The notes: generated by a model from the sequence alone, not told the origin. Counted from the stretch's first letter, positions 36,311-44,507 are shown. The stretch is DNA of 50,139 bases from Verrucomicrobiota bacterium (GCA_012517065.1 JAAYVR010000291.1:1-50139); one strand, 5' to 3'. Numbers and translations: made by a program.

Positions 36311-36426
36311 GAATAGCGTGCCGACCCCAATGGTTTCTCACGCGCTGCCACGCATGCAGCGGCCGTTGGCAGGCGCGAAGCGCTTGGAGTGCGGCAGCTT
36401 GCTGCCGCTTTGTTTCTATGCCCAAA

Positions 36427-36696
36427 CAACGTGCCTGTCCCCATATCGGCGCCCGATGGGTACCTGCACAGACTTCGGCAACACCGGATTGGAACAAGGA
36501 ACAATCTGCGGAGCATCCCGCAATCAGAGAACAAAACCCAAACAACGAGCCTGTCACTTTATCTTTATCCGACGCATGCCCAAAGGCCGTGCTGTTGTGA
36601 CCGCGTTACTGGCGGCCAGAGGAGCAGACACGTAGATATTCATCAAACTCGCAGCCTGAGAATCTTCGCGAATAGGAAAGACTCTTCAATATAATC
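36427..36696 (+). repeat. Family C repeat, copy 3 (long form)
   Basis: Half-repeats CAACGTGCCTGTCCCCATAT (36427) and CAACGAGCCTGTCACTTTAT (36543), spacing 116 nt. The homology with the 42.1 kb copy continues about 130 nt beyond, through TGACCGC, CGGCCAGA, CGCAGCCTGA and CAATATAATC. Copies 1 and 2 have a different tail. Confidence 0.85.
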
Positions 36697-36885
36697 TTCC
36701 GAAGACACTCGCTTTGCAGTGCAACGGGCATCGAAGTGTCTCGTGCATGCGGTTCTGCCCCCTTTTGCCTTGACCCGCCACACACGGTTTGGCACAGTCG
36801 AAACACGTCGAAAAGTAAATTCCGTAATAGAGTTGGGACCGAGGAAACAATCCAGATGTGCACCCCGAATCGCAAAGGAAACAAT

Positions 36886-39135
36886 ATGGAACGCGCTCAC
36901 ATCGCTGCCTGTTTACTGTTTGCCATCATGCCTGCATTGGGAGACGGGATGCCGCTTGACCTGCAATCTTTCTTCGACACCGACGCCGTACTCGAGACCG
37001 GCGGCATCGGCGAAGGTCTTGCTCTTGATACAGAGGGCCGGCGACTTGATGCCGGGAGTCTGCCCCCGACCTTTGTGGATGGGGCCGTCACTGCGACGCA
37101 GGACGGGCTTGCGCGGTTTCGTTTCGCTCCGCTCAAGCAGGCTTCGCTTGACGCTCTGATGATAGATGGGCAGGTGCTGCCGGTGGACGCCGGCCTGGTG
37201 GAATCGATAGACCTCGCGCTATTGTCAGCTCCGGGTGCGTTTCCGAATCCTTTCACTTCTCTCGAGTTTAGGTACACTGATGGATCTGTCGAGACCCGGC
37301 GCTTGGGTCCGGTTCCAGGGTGGTTTAACAGTCCGACTGCCTTTGACCATACCGTCTATCGGTACACGGACGAAAGCCAGGTGCAGTTGCTGCTCAGGTT
37401 TGCAACCGATTTCGGCAGCGACGAGGCGGCGCATCTCGTACAGGAGCGCGGCAATGGCAACGCTGGCGGCTGGCGGTTCGTGGATGGAACCGGGTACGTG
37501 CTGTATCGGCTTGGTGAGCTCCAAGGCATCAACCAGGCGACCTTGGGGGTGACGGTCGGAAACAACTTCGTTATTTCGATTGCGACCGAGTATTGGGATC
37601 CCGCCATTTCGACTACAGACGGTTACACCGTGCTTGCTAACTCGATGGAACTGTACGGTGGCTTCGAGCACCGCGCTCTTGGCAACCTCAAACAGTACGA
37701 ATTCGATGTGACGCCGTTTTTGGCCGCTGGCACCGGCGAACTGTACATCCTGCTTACAGACGCAACCCCGGCCAATGGTTGGGGGCCGTTCTTGCAAGCC
37801 ATCAGTCTGTTCACTGGGAGCGCACGAACGTTCGAGGAAACCCTCGAACCGCCCGTCGATGTGAGCGGGGCGACCGTCCACGCCATGTTTGCGACCGGCA
37901 GCGAGGCGGAGAAGCCATACCTTTACGATAACAGCGGCTCAGGGCCGTCGAACCGCGGCCATCGTTTCGCCGACGCTTCACAGTCGATCACATACCGTTT
38001 TGATTTGCCTGACGAAGTTACGTCCGCACGGCTGACGATGGACTTGGCGAACAACTTCGTTGTGTCGTTGGGCGGTTCGAGCGATCTGATCCGTTACCAC
38101 AGCGTAAGTGCAGCCACCGCCGACGAGCGCCTTTACCTCGTCGATGAAGGCAACAGCATCGCAGGGGGCGATTTCCGTTTTGCCGATGGCACGGCCTACA
38201 TGATCTACCAGTTTGATTTGCCCGACGACGTAACGACGGCTTTCGCGGTGGTCCATGTGGGCAACCAGTTTGTGATTGAGGTGGCGGCGGGCCCAGAGGG
38301 CGAGTTCCAAGTCGAAAAGGACTGGGTCGCGGAGACAGGACAGGAAACGACGGACATTAGCAACCTAACCGATTACCCGATTGACCTCACCAAGTACTTG
38401 ACCAACAACCCGGCGAAAGTGGTCCGCTTGCGACTTTCAGACGGCGTGCCGAGCAACGGCTGGGGGCCATATCTCAAACGAATCGTGATTGCAAACCGAC
38501 CCGACATTAGCGGCACAACGTTCGAGACCGTTCTCAACTCCCAAGACCTTTACGGGGAAGATATCCATACCGAATACAACAAGGGATACTACACAGTGGA
38601 CTTGGCGCCATTCCTGGTCAACAACCCGCGCAAGGAGATTTCCGTGAGATTCACCGATGGCAGCACATCGGACGGGTGGGGTCCGGGCATCTTTTGGATG
38701 GCTGTTTACACCGGCCAGATCAACGTCTGGTCGGATGGTTTGGTGTTCCGCGACTTGCGAACCACCTTGGGCGACCCTGTTAACTACGGAGCATGCCTGC
38801 TGCATAGGCGCTACTCGGTCAACGCTGGAAAGACGCTCTCGGCCATTGCTCTGCCCTCGCAGCCAGCAAACGAGGCAAACCGAGTCTATCTCCTCGCTGC
38901 GACACTCAACACCGCCGAGACGCCACCACGTCTGACAGCATCACGCATCCCTGGGGGCAAGGTCAGAATCACCTGGCCGGCGGCTGCGAGCGGCTACCGC
39001 TTGCAGGGCGCCACCAGTTTGACGCCGCCGGCGAACTGGACCGATGTACTCGGTACACCCTCGAAGGTAGGGGAAGAGTTCGCGCTTGAGATCCAGGCCT
39101 CCTTGGCGACGCAATTCCTTCGACTGATTAAGTAA
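36886..39135 (+). CDS. Secreted repeat-module protein with verrucomicrobial C-terminal domain
   Basis: 749 residues from the ATG at 36886, which follows AAAGGA and gives a signal peptide (ERAHIAACLLFAIMPALGDG). I do not recognise a catalytic family. Two motifs alternate. Module 1, of the type RFADGTAYMIYQFDLPDDVT followed by VGNQFVIEV, occurs at about 196-233, 359-396 and 430-467. Module 2, of the type LSDGVPSNGWGPYLKRIVI, occurs at about 288-311, 515-538 and 587-610. Both look like beta-sandwich strands. Residues 683-749 (ASRIPGGKVRITWPAAASGY to FLRLIK) resemble the C-terminal domain common in secreted verrucomicrobial proteins. Binding of a polysaccharide or cell surface is a guess. Confidence 0.8.
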   Translation: MERAHIAACLLFAIMPALGDGMPLDLQSFFDTDAVLETGGIGEGLALDTEGRRLDAGSLPPTFVDGAVTATQDGLARFRFAPLKQASLDALMIDGQVLPVDAGLVESIDLALLSAPGAFPNPFTSLEFRYTDGSVETRRLGPVPGWFNSPTAFDHTVYRYTDESQVQLLLRFATDFGSDEAAHLVQERGNGNAGGWRFVDGTGYVLYRLGELQGINQATLGVTVGNNFVISIATEYWDPAISTTDGYTVLANSMELYGGFEHRALGNLKQYEFDVTPFLAAGTGELYILLTDATPANGWGPFLQAISLFTGSARTFEETLEPPVDVSGATVHAMFATGSEAEKPYLYDNSGSGPSNRGHRFADASQSITYRFDLPDEVTSARLTMDLANNFVVSLGGSSDLIRYHSVSAATADERLYLVDEGNSIAGGDFRFADGTAYMIYQFDLPDDVTTAFAVVHVGNQFVIEVAAGPEGEFQVEKDWVAETGQETTDISNLTDYPIDLTKYLTNNPAKVVRLRLSDGVPSNGWGPYLKRIVIANRPDISGTTFETVLNSQDLYGEDIHTEYNKGYYTVDLAPFLVNNPRKEISVRFTDGSTSDGWGPGIFWMAVYTGQINVWSDGLVFRDLRTTLGDPVNYGACLLHRRYSVNAGKTLSAIALPSQPANEANRVYLLAATLNTAETPPRLTASRIPGGKVRITWPAAASGYRLQGATSLTPPANWTDVLGTPSKVGEEFALEIQASLATQFLRLIK

Positions 39136-39179
39136 TTCACCACATATCAATTGTGCCTGCTGATGTCGGCAGCTTCTGG

Positions 39180-39246
39180 CCTGGAAATCTCACCGGAATG
39201 AAGCTTCGGGTATCTGAAGCCGGTCAGAGGTGAGGTTTCCGGGTTA
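39180..39246 (+). repeat. Family A hairpin repeat, copy 5
   Basis: Arms CCTGGAAATCTCACCGG (39180-39196) and AGGTGAGGTTTCCGGGTTA (about 39228-39246). The loop AATGAAGCTTCGGGTATCTG keeps the reference orientation. It lies between the convergent 3' ends of the repeat-module gene and the haem-protein gene. Confidence 0.8.
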
Positions 39247-39347
39247 GGCCTCGCAAGGGCGGTTGGCGAATCCGCGCTATTGTGGCCTTTGGCTGTTGGG
39301 CGGGGGGAGATTCTCGTGTTGGCCGGCGGGTCTTTGGAATCTCCAAG

Positions 39348-39941
39348 TCAAAACTCGAGTGGAATGCGCACAACGATCCCGCCCATGACATCGCCGACCT
39401 TGAAATCCTTTTTCGGGCTTGATGGGTGAGCGTTGTGGCACTCGGCGCACGACGGCAGAGTGGCGAGATCGGCATACACAGCCGTGAAATAGCTGCGTCC
39501 GCCGAGTTCTTCTTCGGCATAAAATGGTTCGTTTGGTTTGCGTGCGACCACCTCGAGGCCCTGTTGTTCGACCATCGTTTGGGGGCCGTGACTGTTATTG
39601 ATTGGCCAGAGGGAGCGGAGCGTGTACGAGAACTCAGCGCCTTTCTGTTGGATGCTTCGAGCGGCGTGGCGCAGCATTTGAGCGTGCACGGGCAGGCATT
39701 GTTCTGACTGCCAGTTCTCGCTTGCTGCGATCCGCCTTTGGTCTGACGCAAGCCTTTGCACGATCAGTTCTGCGTACGCCTGTCTATCGGCTGCGATCAC
39801 GGCGTGCAATGAATCGGCAAACTTTTTCAGGCTGACGGATCTGAGTTTGTGTGCTTTCTCTTGGGATTCTGCGGCGGACCATCCCGCAGCCAAAACCAGA
39901 CCAAACAGGAAAAACGCTGAGATTAGCGAAGGTGCTTTCAT
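39348..39941 (-). CDS. Periplasmic c-type haem protein, Tll0287-like (DUF3365)
   Basis: 197 residues with a signal peptide (SLISAFFLFGLVLAAGWSAA). The single CxxCH site is C165-A-E-C168-H169 in LPSCAECHNAHPSS. The segments YFTAVYADLATLPSCAECH and FKVGDVMGGIVVRIPL are typical of the Tll0287-like domain, a PAS-like c-haem module often fused to sensors. Here it stands alone, so it may be a redox or gas sensor or an electron carrier. The start codon overlaps the stop of the UnbV-type gene (ATGA), so both are translated together. Confidence 0.85.
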   Translation of the reverse strand: MKAPSLISAFFLFGLVLAAGWSAAESQEKAHKLRSVSLKKFADSLHAVIAADRQAYAELIVQRLASDQRRIAASENWQSEQCLPVHAQMLRHAARSIQQKGAEFSYTLRSLWPINNSHGPQTMVEQQGLEVVARKPNEPFYAEEELGGRSYFTAVYADLATLPSCAECHNAHPSSPKKDFKVGDVMGGIVVRIPLEF

Positions 39942-41608
39942 TGTAACGGTTCGCGCAAGACAAGGATTTGATCAACATTCACATTGGTGAGAGTCTGCGA
40001 AACTCCGCCCGGCCACCAAAGTACAACTTTGTCGATCTTGGTTCTTTGCCCGAGCCCGACATGGACGCGCGGGTCGCTTTGCATGAGGAAGCCTGAGGGG
40101 CATGTGGCTTCGGCGCGCCAGGTCTTGTCGCCCGCGTGAATCTCGATGCGTGTGCCATAGGCGTTTCTGTTGCTACGGGTGCCTTCGAGTTTGAACTTTA
40201 GCCAATGGTTGGTGGCCGGGGACCTGTTGCGCAACAGAAAGGCGCGATCGGAAATGGCTGTGATGAGAATGTCCAGTCTTCCGTCGTTGTCGAAATCGAG
40301 CACTGCATTTCCGCGGCCGTTGATGGGCGTTTTGAAGAACGCGCCGCCTTTTGGGCCTGCGTCGGTGAACCGCGCGGTTCCATCGTTTTCGAGGAGGAGG
40401 GACACCATGCCGTCCAGCGTGAATGCGCTGCCATTTGCGATGCACAAATCAAGGTCGCCGTCGTTTTCCATGTCGATGAAAACCCCTCCCCACGCGGTGT
40501 ATTTCTGAGTGAGGAGGCCGAGGCCTGATGCCCACATGCGGTCTTCGTACAGTCCTCTTGGCGTCCGAAGGTAGAGTGAGCCGTAACCGAGGCGTGTTAC
40601 GTAAATGTCGAGCAACCCATCGCCGTTGACATCGCCGACTGCGGCATTCATTGAGCCCGGGGCTTCGCCGATGGAATTGAAAGCGACCCCGGCGTCGATG
40701 GCGATGTCGTGGAACCTTCCTTTGCCATCGTTTATCCAAAGCAGATTTGGCGTATCATCGTTCGAGATGTAAATGTCGGTGTCGCCGTCCCAATCGCAAT
40801 CGAACGCTGTCACCGACATTGCGCGGTCGCCTGTGCGATTGAGGCCGGCTGCTTGTGTGATGTCTTCGAATGTGCCATCGCGGCGGTTCCGGTAAAGGCG
40901 GTTTGGCTCGCCCTTGTATGCGAGCGGCCCCGGATAAGCGCCAGGGTTTTGTTCTGACTCCTGAGACGGGACGTAGGTCAGGTAATTGGCGACGAACAAG
41001 TCCAGCCACCCGTCGTTATCTGCGTCGAGAAACACTGCTGATATGCCTGTTCCGCTGTCGGCGGTGCCGGATTTGGCGGTGACGTCTTCGAATGTGCCAT
41101 CACCACGATTTCGGTATAGGATGTTTTGGCCAATGTTGACCACGTAAAGGTCGGTGTAACCGTCATTGTCGAAATCGCCGGCAGCAGCGGCGCTGCCGTA
41201 ACCGTGTCCGGCAACGCCGGCTTTCTCCGTGACATCTTCGAATGTGCCGTCGCCGCGATTTCGGTAGAGGCGGTTTGGGTGGCGCGGTGTGTTTGGCGGT
41301 GCGCTTGTTACGCCGTCCAAAGGCCCCCAGTTGACGAGGTAAATATCCATGAAGCCGTCGTTGTCGTAGTCGAACACTGCGCCACCAGCGCCGTTGGACA
41401 GGAGGATGTTGGCTATTTGCTTGTGGCAGAATTGATGCACGAAGTTCAAGCGGGCTTTTTGGGTAACATCCTCAAACCGGTCAGCGGGGTTGAGTTGGAT
41501 TGGCGGTGTGGGAGGGCGCGGATTTGACCATGAATCCGCTGCAAGAATTGGGATCAGGCTACCCAGCAAAGCTGCGGTGCCAACTGCGTATATGCTGTAT
41601 CGGCCCAC
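39938..41608 (-). CDS. CRTAC1/ASPIC-UnbV family protein with FG-GAP/VCBS repeats
   Basis: Exported beta-propeller protein, 556 residues from a GTG at 41608 that opens a good signal peptide (MGRYSIYAVGTAALLGSLIP). The frame is open to an ATG at 41806 (622 residues), which would overlap the divergent gene fragment and place the hydrophobic segment 68 residues in. Calcium-binding VCBS-type repeats such as FDYDNDGFMDIYLVN and DFDNDGYTDLYVVN recur about seven times. The C-terminal ASPIC/UnbV domain covers about the last 90 residues (NAYGTRIEIHAGDKTW, VHVGLGQRTKIDKVVLWWPG). The family is linked to surface adhesion and extracellular matrix; the biochemical role is unclear. It heads a two-gene unit with the haem protein. 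Confidence 0.85.
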   Translation of the reverse strand: MGRYSIYAVGTAALLGSLIPILAADSWSNPRPPTPPIQLNPADRFEDVTQKARLNFVHQFCHKQIANILLSNGAGGAVFDYDNDGFMDIYLVNWGPLDGVTSAPPNTPRHPNRLYRNRGDGTFEDVTEKAGVAGHGYGSAAAAGDFDNDGYTDLYVVNIGQNILYRNRGDGTFEDVTAKSGTADSGTGISAVFLDADNDGWLDLFVANYLTYVPSQESEQNPGAYPGPLAYKGEPNRLYRNRRDGTFEDITQAAGLNRTGDRAMSVTAFDCDWDGDTDIYISNDDTPNLLWINDGKGRFHDIAIDAGVAFNSIGEAPGSMNAAVGDVNGDGLLDIYVTRLGYGSLYLRTPRGLYEDRMWASGLGLLTQKYTAWGGVFIDMENDGDLDLCIANGSAFTLDGMVSLLLENDGTARFTDAGPKGGAFFKTPINGRGNAVLDFDNDGRLDILITAISDRAFLLRNRSPATNHWLKFKLEGTRSNRNAYGTRIEIHAGDKTWRAEATCPSGFLMQSDPRVHVGLGQRTKIDKVVLWWPGGVSQTLTNVNVDQILVLREPLQ

Positions 41609-41739
41609 GAATGTGGTGACAGAATCCTTTTGAAGTGACTCGTCTCGGATTGAGCGCACGGCGCTGTTAATAGTCTGTCTCGGAAGCCAATTCCAGAGCA
41701 AAAACAAGTTCGTTTTGTTATGGCCGTGGGCACTCGAAC

Positions 41740-42117
41740 TTGAAGGATTTCCTTCACCAAAGATACCGCGAAGTGGAACGTTACATTCCTCCGGGTGCTT
41801 CTCCATCGCAGGAACGGCAACTGCTACTTGGGGCCTACTTTACCCACGAGTACAGTCTCGAGGCCCCTGCGCTTTTCAATCCATCAATAGTGCTGCACCC
41901 GGATCAAACCGACCTCGAACCGGGATCGTTGAGGTTCGTTTTGAGTTTGCGGCCAACCGGCGAAGGTCACATTTCCTCGATCACCTTTCGCACGGGGGTG
42001 ATCGGTCCGAAGCACAGAATCACGGTGACACCGTCTGCCCCGTTTGTTTCAGAGCCCGAAAGAGTACGGAATGCCGGCTACGAACAAACACTGTTCCGAA
42101 GGAAACTCAGCGAGTAA
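41740..42117 (+). pseudogene. N-terminal fragment of a GH130-like glycosidase/phosphorylase, truncated at a C repeat
   Basis: Open frame of 125 codons from a TTG. The stretches LLLGAYFTHEYSLEAPALFNPS and HPDQTDLEPGSLRFVLSLRP, then TGEGHISSITFRTGVI, match as I recall the N-terminal part of large GH130-type beta-mannoside phosphorylase-like proteins, which are several hundred residues long. The catalytic propeller is absent. The stop codon TAA (42115-42117) is followed directly by the C half-repeat CAACGTGTCTGTCCCC, so the reading frame ends at the element's edge. The 5' part is also uncertain, because no family sequence is seen before the TTG. Most likely a dead remnant. Confidence 0.6.
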
Positions 42118-42381
42118 CAACGTGTCTGTCCCCATATCTGCATCCGAGGGGTTCCTCCACAGACTTCGGCAACCGCGGATTGGAACAAGGGACAATTTGC
42201 GGTTCACCCGGAAATCAGGGGGCAAAACCCAAACCATGAGCCTGTCACCTTGTCCAACTTACCCCCAAAGACCGTACCATTTTGACCGCCCTACTCACGG
42301 CCAGAAAGGCAGATACGCAGGAATTGACGAACATCGCAGCCTGAAAATATCCGCGAGTATTAACGATTCTCCAATATAATC
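42118..42381 (+). repeat. Family C repeat, copy 4 (long form)
   Basis: Half-repeats CAACGTGTCTGTCCCCATAT (42118) and CCATGAGCCTGTCACCTTGT (42234), spacing 116 nt. The downstream 130 nt align with copy 3. Its left edge truncates the GH130-like fragment and its right edge touches an eroded B element. Confidence 0.85.
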
Positions 42382-42440
42382 ATATACCCTGAGCAGTCTG
42401 CGAAACGGGTGTCTTCAAGAGATCAAGGAATATGCGGGCC
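42382..42440 (-). repeat. Family B repeat, copy 3, inverted and eroded
   Basis: Reads CCCTGAGCAGTCTGCGAAAC then GGGTGTCTTCAAG and ends AATATGCGGGCC (42429-42440). This is the reverse complement of copies 1 and 2. The opposite arm (GCCCGCATATTTCAT) is degraded to AATCATAT. It abuts an A copy that keeps the reference orientation, so B is flipped relative to A here. Confidence 0.75.
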
Positions 42441-42503
42441 CCGGAAATCTCACCCGAATGAAGCTTTGGGTGTCTTGGGCTGGCCAAGCGGTGTGATTTC
42501 CGG
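42439..42503 (+). repeat. Family A hairpin repeat, copy 6
   Basis: Arms CCCCGGAAATCTCACCC (about 42439-42455) and GGTGTGATTTCCGGTTT (about 42489-42505). The loop GAATGAAGCTTTGGGTGTCT retains the reference sequence and orientation. Confidence 0.8.
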
Positions 42504-42506
42504 TTT

Positions 42507-42574
42507 AGCCCGCAATTTCACCCGGCAGCCGACCAAAGCACACCGAAAACAGACATTCCGGTGCGATTTCCGGA
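42507..42574 (-). repeat. Family A hairpin repeat, copy 7 (reverse orientation)
   Basis: Arms AGCCCGCAATTTCACCCGG (42507-42525) and CCGGTGCGATTTCCGGA (42558-42574). The loop GACCAAAGCACACCGAAAAC is a diverged reverse complement of the reference loop. It lies 3 nt from copy 6, giving a head-to-head pair in the gap downstream of the matrixin gene. Confidence 0.75.
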
Positions 42575-42677
42575 TCGCCGATCTCAATGAGGCAAATCAA
42601 CCGCCGGGCAAGCTGAGGCTTTGCCCGGTGCGAACACCGTTTACGCTGCAGATGGGAGCGGGCAGAAAACCGCAATC

Positions 42678-44498
42678 TCAAAGCCCCGGAAGCAGTTCGA
42701 CAAGATAGAATCGGATGCGATTCGTGGCTGTGGTGTCAAGGAACTCGGTGTGTGTACCGGTGGCTGTAACCGTGGACCCGACCTTCCGCCATGTGTCCGA
42801 CGGCGCGAAACTGTCGCGTGTCCAGATCTGATACCTTGCGCCGGGCACGCTGTTCCATCCGATGTTTGTTCCCGACGATGCAAGGGTAACATCGTTGACT
42901 TCCACCGTCGGCACTGAAGAACCGGCCATTGGGTCAGACCCGGCGAGGTATTCGTACTTGTTGTTGAATCCGTCAAAGTCAGGGTCTGCGCTTGGCCCTG
43001 CTTCCGCTCCTACCCATAAAGGGAAATAACGTCGCTGGAACATGTCGTCTAGCCCATCGTAGTTGTCGTCAAACCATTCAGGAGCAACTTCGAAAAACCC
43101 GTTTGCATAAGCGACGTCCTGGCCGCGGGACACAATGAGGCTGCGCAACCCCGGGAACGCGTTTTTGCTGACGCTGACCCGTGCGCAAATCAGATTGTAT
43201 CCCCACGCGTTTGTTATTCCGATGGGCTCGAGTGTTACGTCGTTGCCGGTGACGCCCAAGGTTGCGCCAAGGAGCGAATCGCGGCTGTAAACACCGACGA
43301 TCCAGTTGCTTTGGCCGGCGCGCATCACAGAAGTTGCATTGGAAGGGAACGGATGAGCCTGGTCCTGGCTTGCGGGCCGGATTCCTACGATGCGGATCGG
43401 CGGGTTGGCAACCGTGACTGCGAAATTGAGCGTGGAGGTTTTGCCTGTGGTGATTGTGACGTTCGTGCCCGTTGTCGGGAGAAATGAAGTCAAAGCCGAT
43501 GTGTAATCCGGGCCGATGTCATTGCCCCGAACAAGAAACGGGCTGGATATCGTGGGGTCCAATGGGCAGACACGGACTCTGTACGTTCCGGGAACGAGCG
43601 CCGGCAGACTGTATGTTCCGTCGGCTCTGGAAACAGCTGCGGCGGCAATTGTGCCAGCCGGGTTTTCAGCGATGATCACAGCGCCGAGCACGTTCGTTCC
43701 GCCCGCCGTAATCTTGCCCTGAATAGCGCCGCGCATTTCGAGCAGGCCAGCCGCCGGATACAGAAACTGAACGGCCAGTCGTTCGTCCGTGGACAGACCG
43801 AGATACGTTCCGATCCCGCCGGGGTCGCGGTAAAACATTGTTGCACCACCCAACGGAGAGTGTTCGAGCCCGATAAAATGCCCGATTTCATGCGTGACAA
43901 TTGACTCGACGAAGTAAGACCCGCCGACACCGTCCGGGTTGGTTGACCATGAATAATTTACGCCGTTCAACACGAGGTCTGCGCCCACCAACAACCAACC
44001 GGCACGCGCAATAAAGGTCACCGCAGTCGCACCAACGACGTTCACGCTGCCGCCCGCAACCCATGTGCTCTTTTTCGCCCAATACACTACGTTTGTGTTG
44101 TCCAGCTCGTCAACGTCAACTCCGGACGCGACCGTCCCGCCTTCCTCGAACCTGAGGATCGAGTTTGGGGTGGATTGCCACACCGCAAACGCCGCGCGAA
44201 CAGCGTTGAGTTCTGAGTCGCGGTTGGTTTGGGACCAGCCGTCATTTGCCAGGAAGAAGCGGACTGCGCGGGTTTTGGGGTTGACCACGTTGGTGCTCAC
44301 AAGGTTCGTTCGTGTCTGAGGCGACACCAAATCCCACTTCACAGGGTTACCACTGGCATCGCGCTTGAACGTAGCCGCCTCACTGTTGCAATGCACAAAC
44401 GCAGCAAGCACTGATATCAGTGCGCCGATCAACTCGGCTAGGTAGGCGCTTCGACCGCGTGCTGCCAGCAACAATCCAGCTTGCTTTAAGTCCTGCAT
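42678..44498 (-). CDS. Matrixin-like (M10) zinc metalloprotease, secreted
   Basis: 606 residues. A hydrophobic N-terminal stretch (YLAELIGALISVLAAFVHC) fits a signal peptide or lipobox-like end. The zinc site HEIGHFIGLEH lies at 203-213, and the Met-turn candidate is M221 in GGATMFY, both matrixin-type. The N-terminal region VRFFLANDGWSQTNRDSELNAVRAAFAVWQ matches the matrixin strand-helix core. After about 255 come a carboxypeptidase-regulatory-like beta domain (YSLPALVPGTYRVRVCPLD), an Ig/TIG-like part and a C-terminal segment found in secreted verrucomicrobial proteins. It starts 9 nt after the 187-residue gene, so they are probably co-transcribed. Confidence 0.88.
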   Translation of the reverse strand: MQDLKQAGLLLAARGRSAYLAELIGALISVLAAFVHCNSEAATFKRDASGNPVKWDLVSPQTRTNLVSTNVVNPKTRAVRFFLANDGWSQTNRDSELNAVRAAFAVWQSTPNSILRFEEGGTVASGVDVDELDNTNVVYWAKKSTWVAGGSVNVVGATAVTFIARAGWLLVGADLVLNGVNYSWSTNPDGVGGSYFVESIVTHEIGHFIGLEHSPLGGATMFYRDPGGIGTYLGLSTDERLAVQFLYPAAGLLEMRGAIQGKITAGGTNVLGAVIIAENPAGTIAAAAVSRADGTYSLPALVPGTYRVRVCPLDPTISSPFLVRGNDIGPDYTSALTSFLPTTGTNVTITTGKTSTLNFAVTVANPPIRIVGIRPASQDQAHPFPSNATSVMRAGQSNWIVGVYSRDSLLGATLGVTGNDVTLEPIGITNAWGYNLICARVSVSKNAFPGLRSLIVSRGQDVAYANGFFEVAPEWFDDNYDGLDDMFQRRYFPLWVGAEAGPSADPDFDGFNNKYEYLAGSDPMAGSSVPTVEVNDVTLASSGTNIGWNSVPGARYQIWTRDSFAPSDTWRKVGSTVTATGTHTEFLDTTATNRIRFYLVELLPGL

Positions 44499-44507
44499 TG
44501 GACGATC

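Larger units (their letters stand above)
36098..36885. other. Intergenic repeat island: D and long-form C
   Basis: About 790 bp. D lies at 36181-36310, a short linker at 36311-36426, and a long-form C unit of about 270 nt at 36427-36696. Region 36697-36885 precedes a secreted-protein gene and should hold its promoter; AAAGGA at 36874-36879 is a good ribosome binding site for that gene. Confidence 0.6.

Noticed and set aside
36012-36557. 181-codon minus-strand open frame
   Set aside because: It spans the permease 3' end, a D repeat and a C repeat, with no family similarity.
41609-41806. N-terminal extension of the UnbV-type protein to the ATG at 41806
   Set aside because: It would bury the signal peptide 66 residues in and overlap the divergent GH130-like fragment; kept as an alternative in the gene entry.
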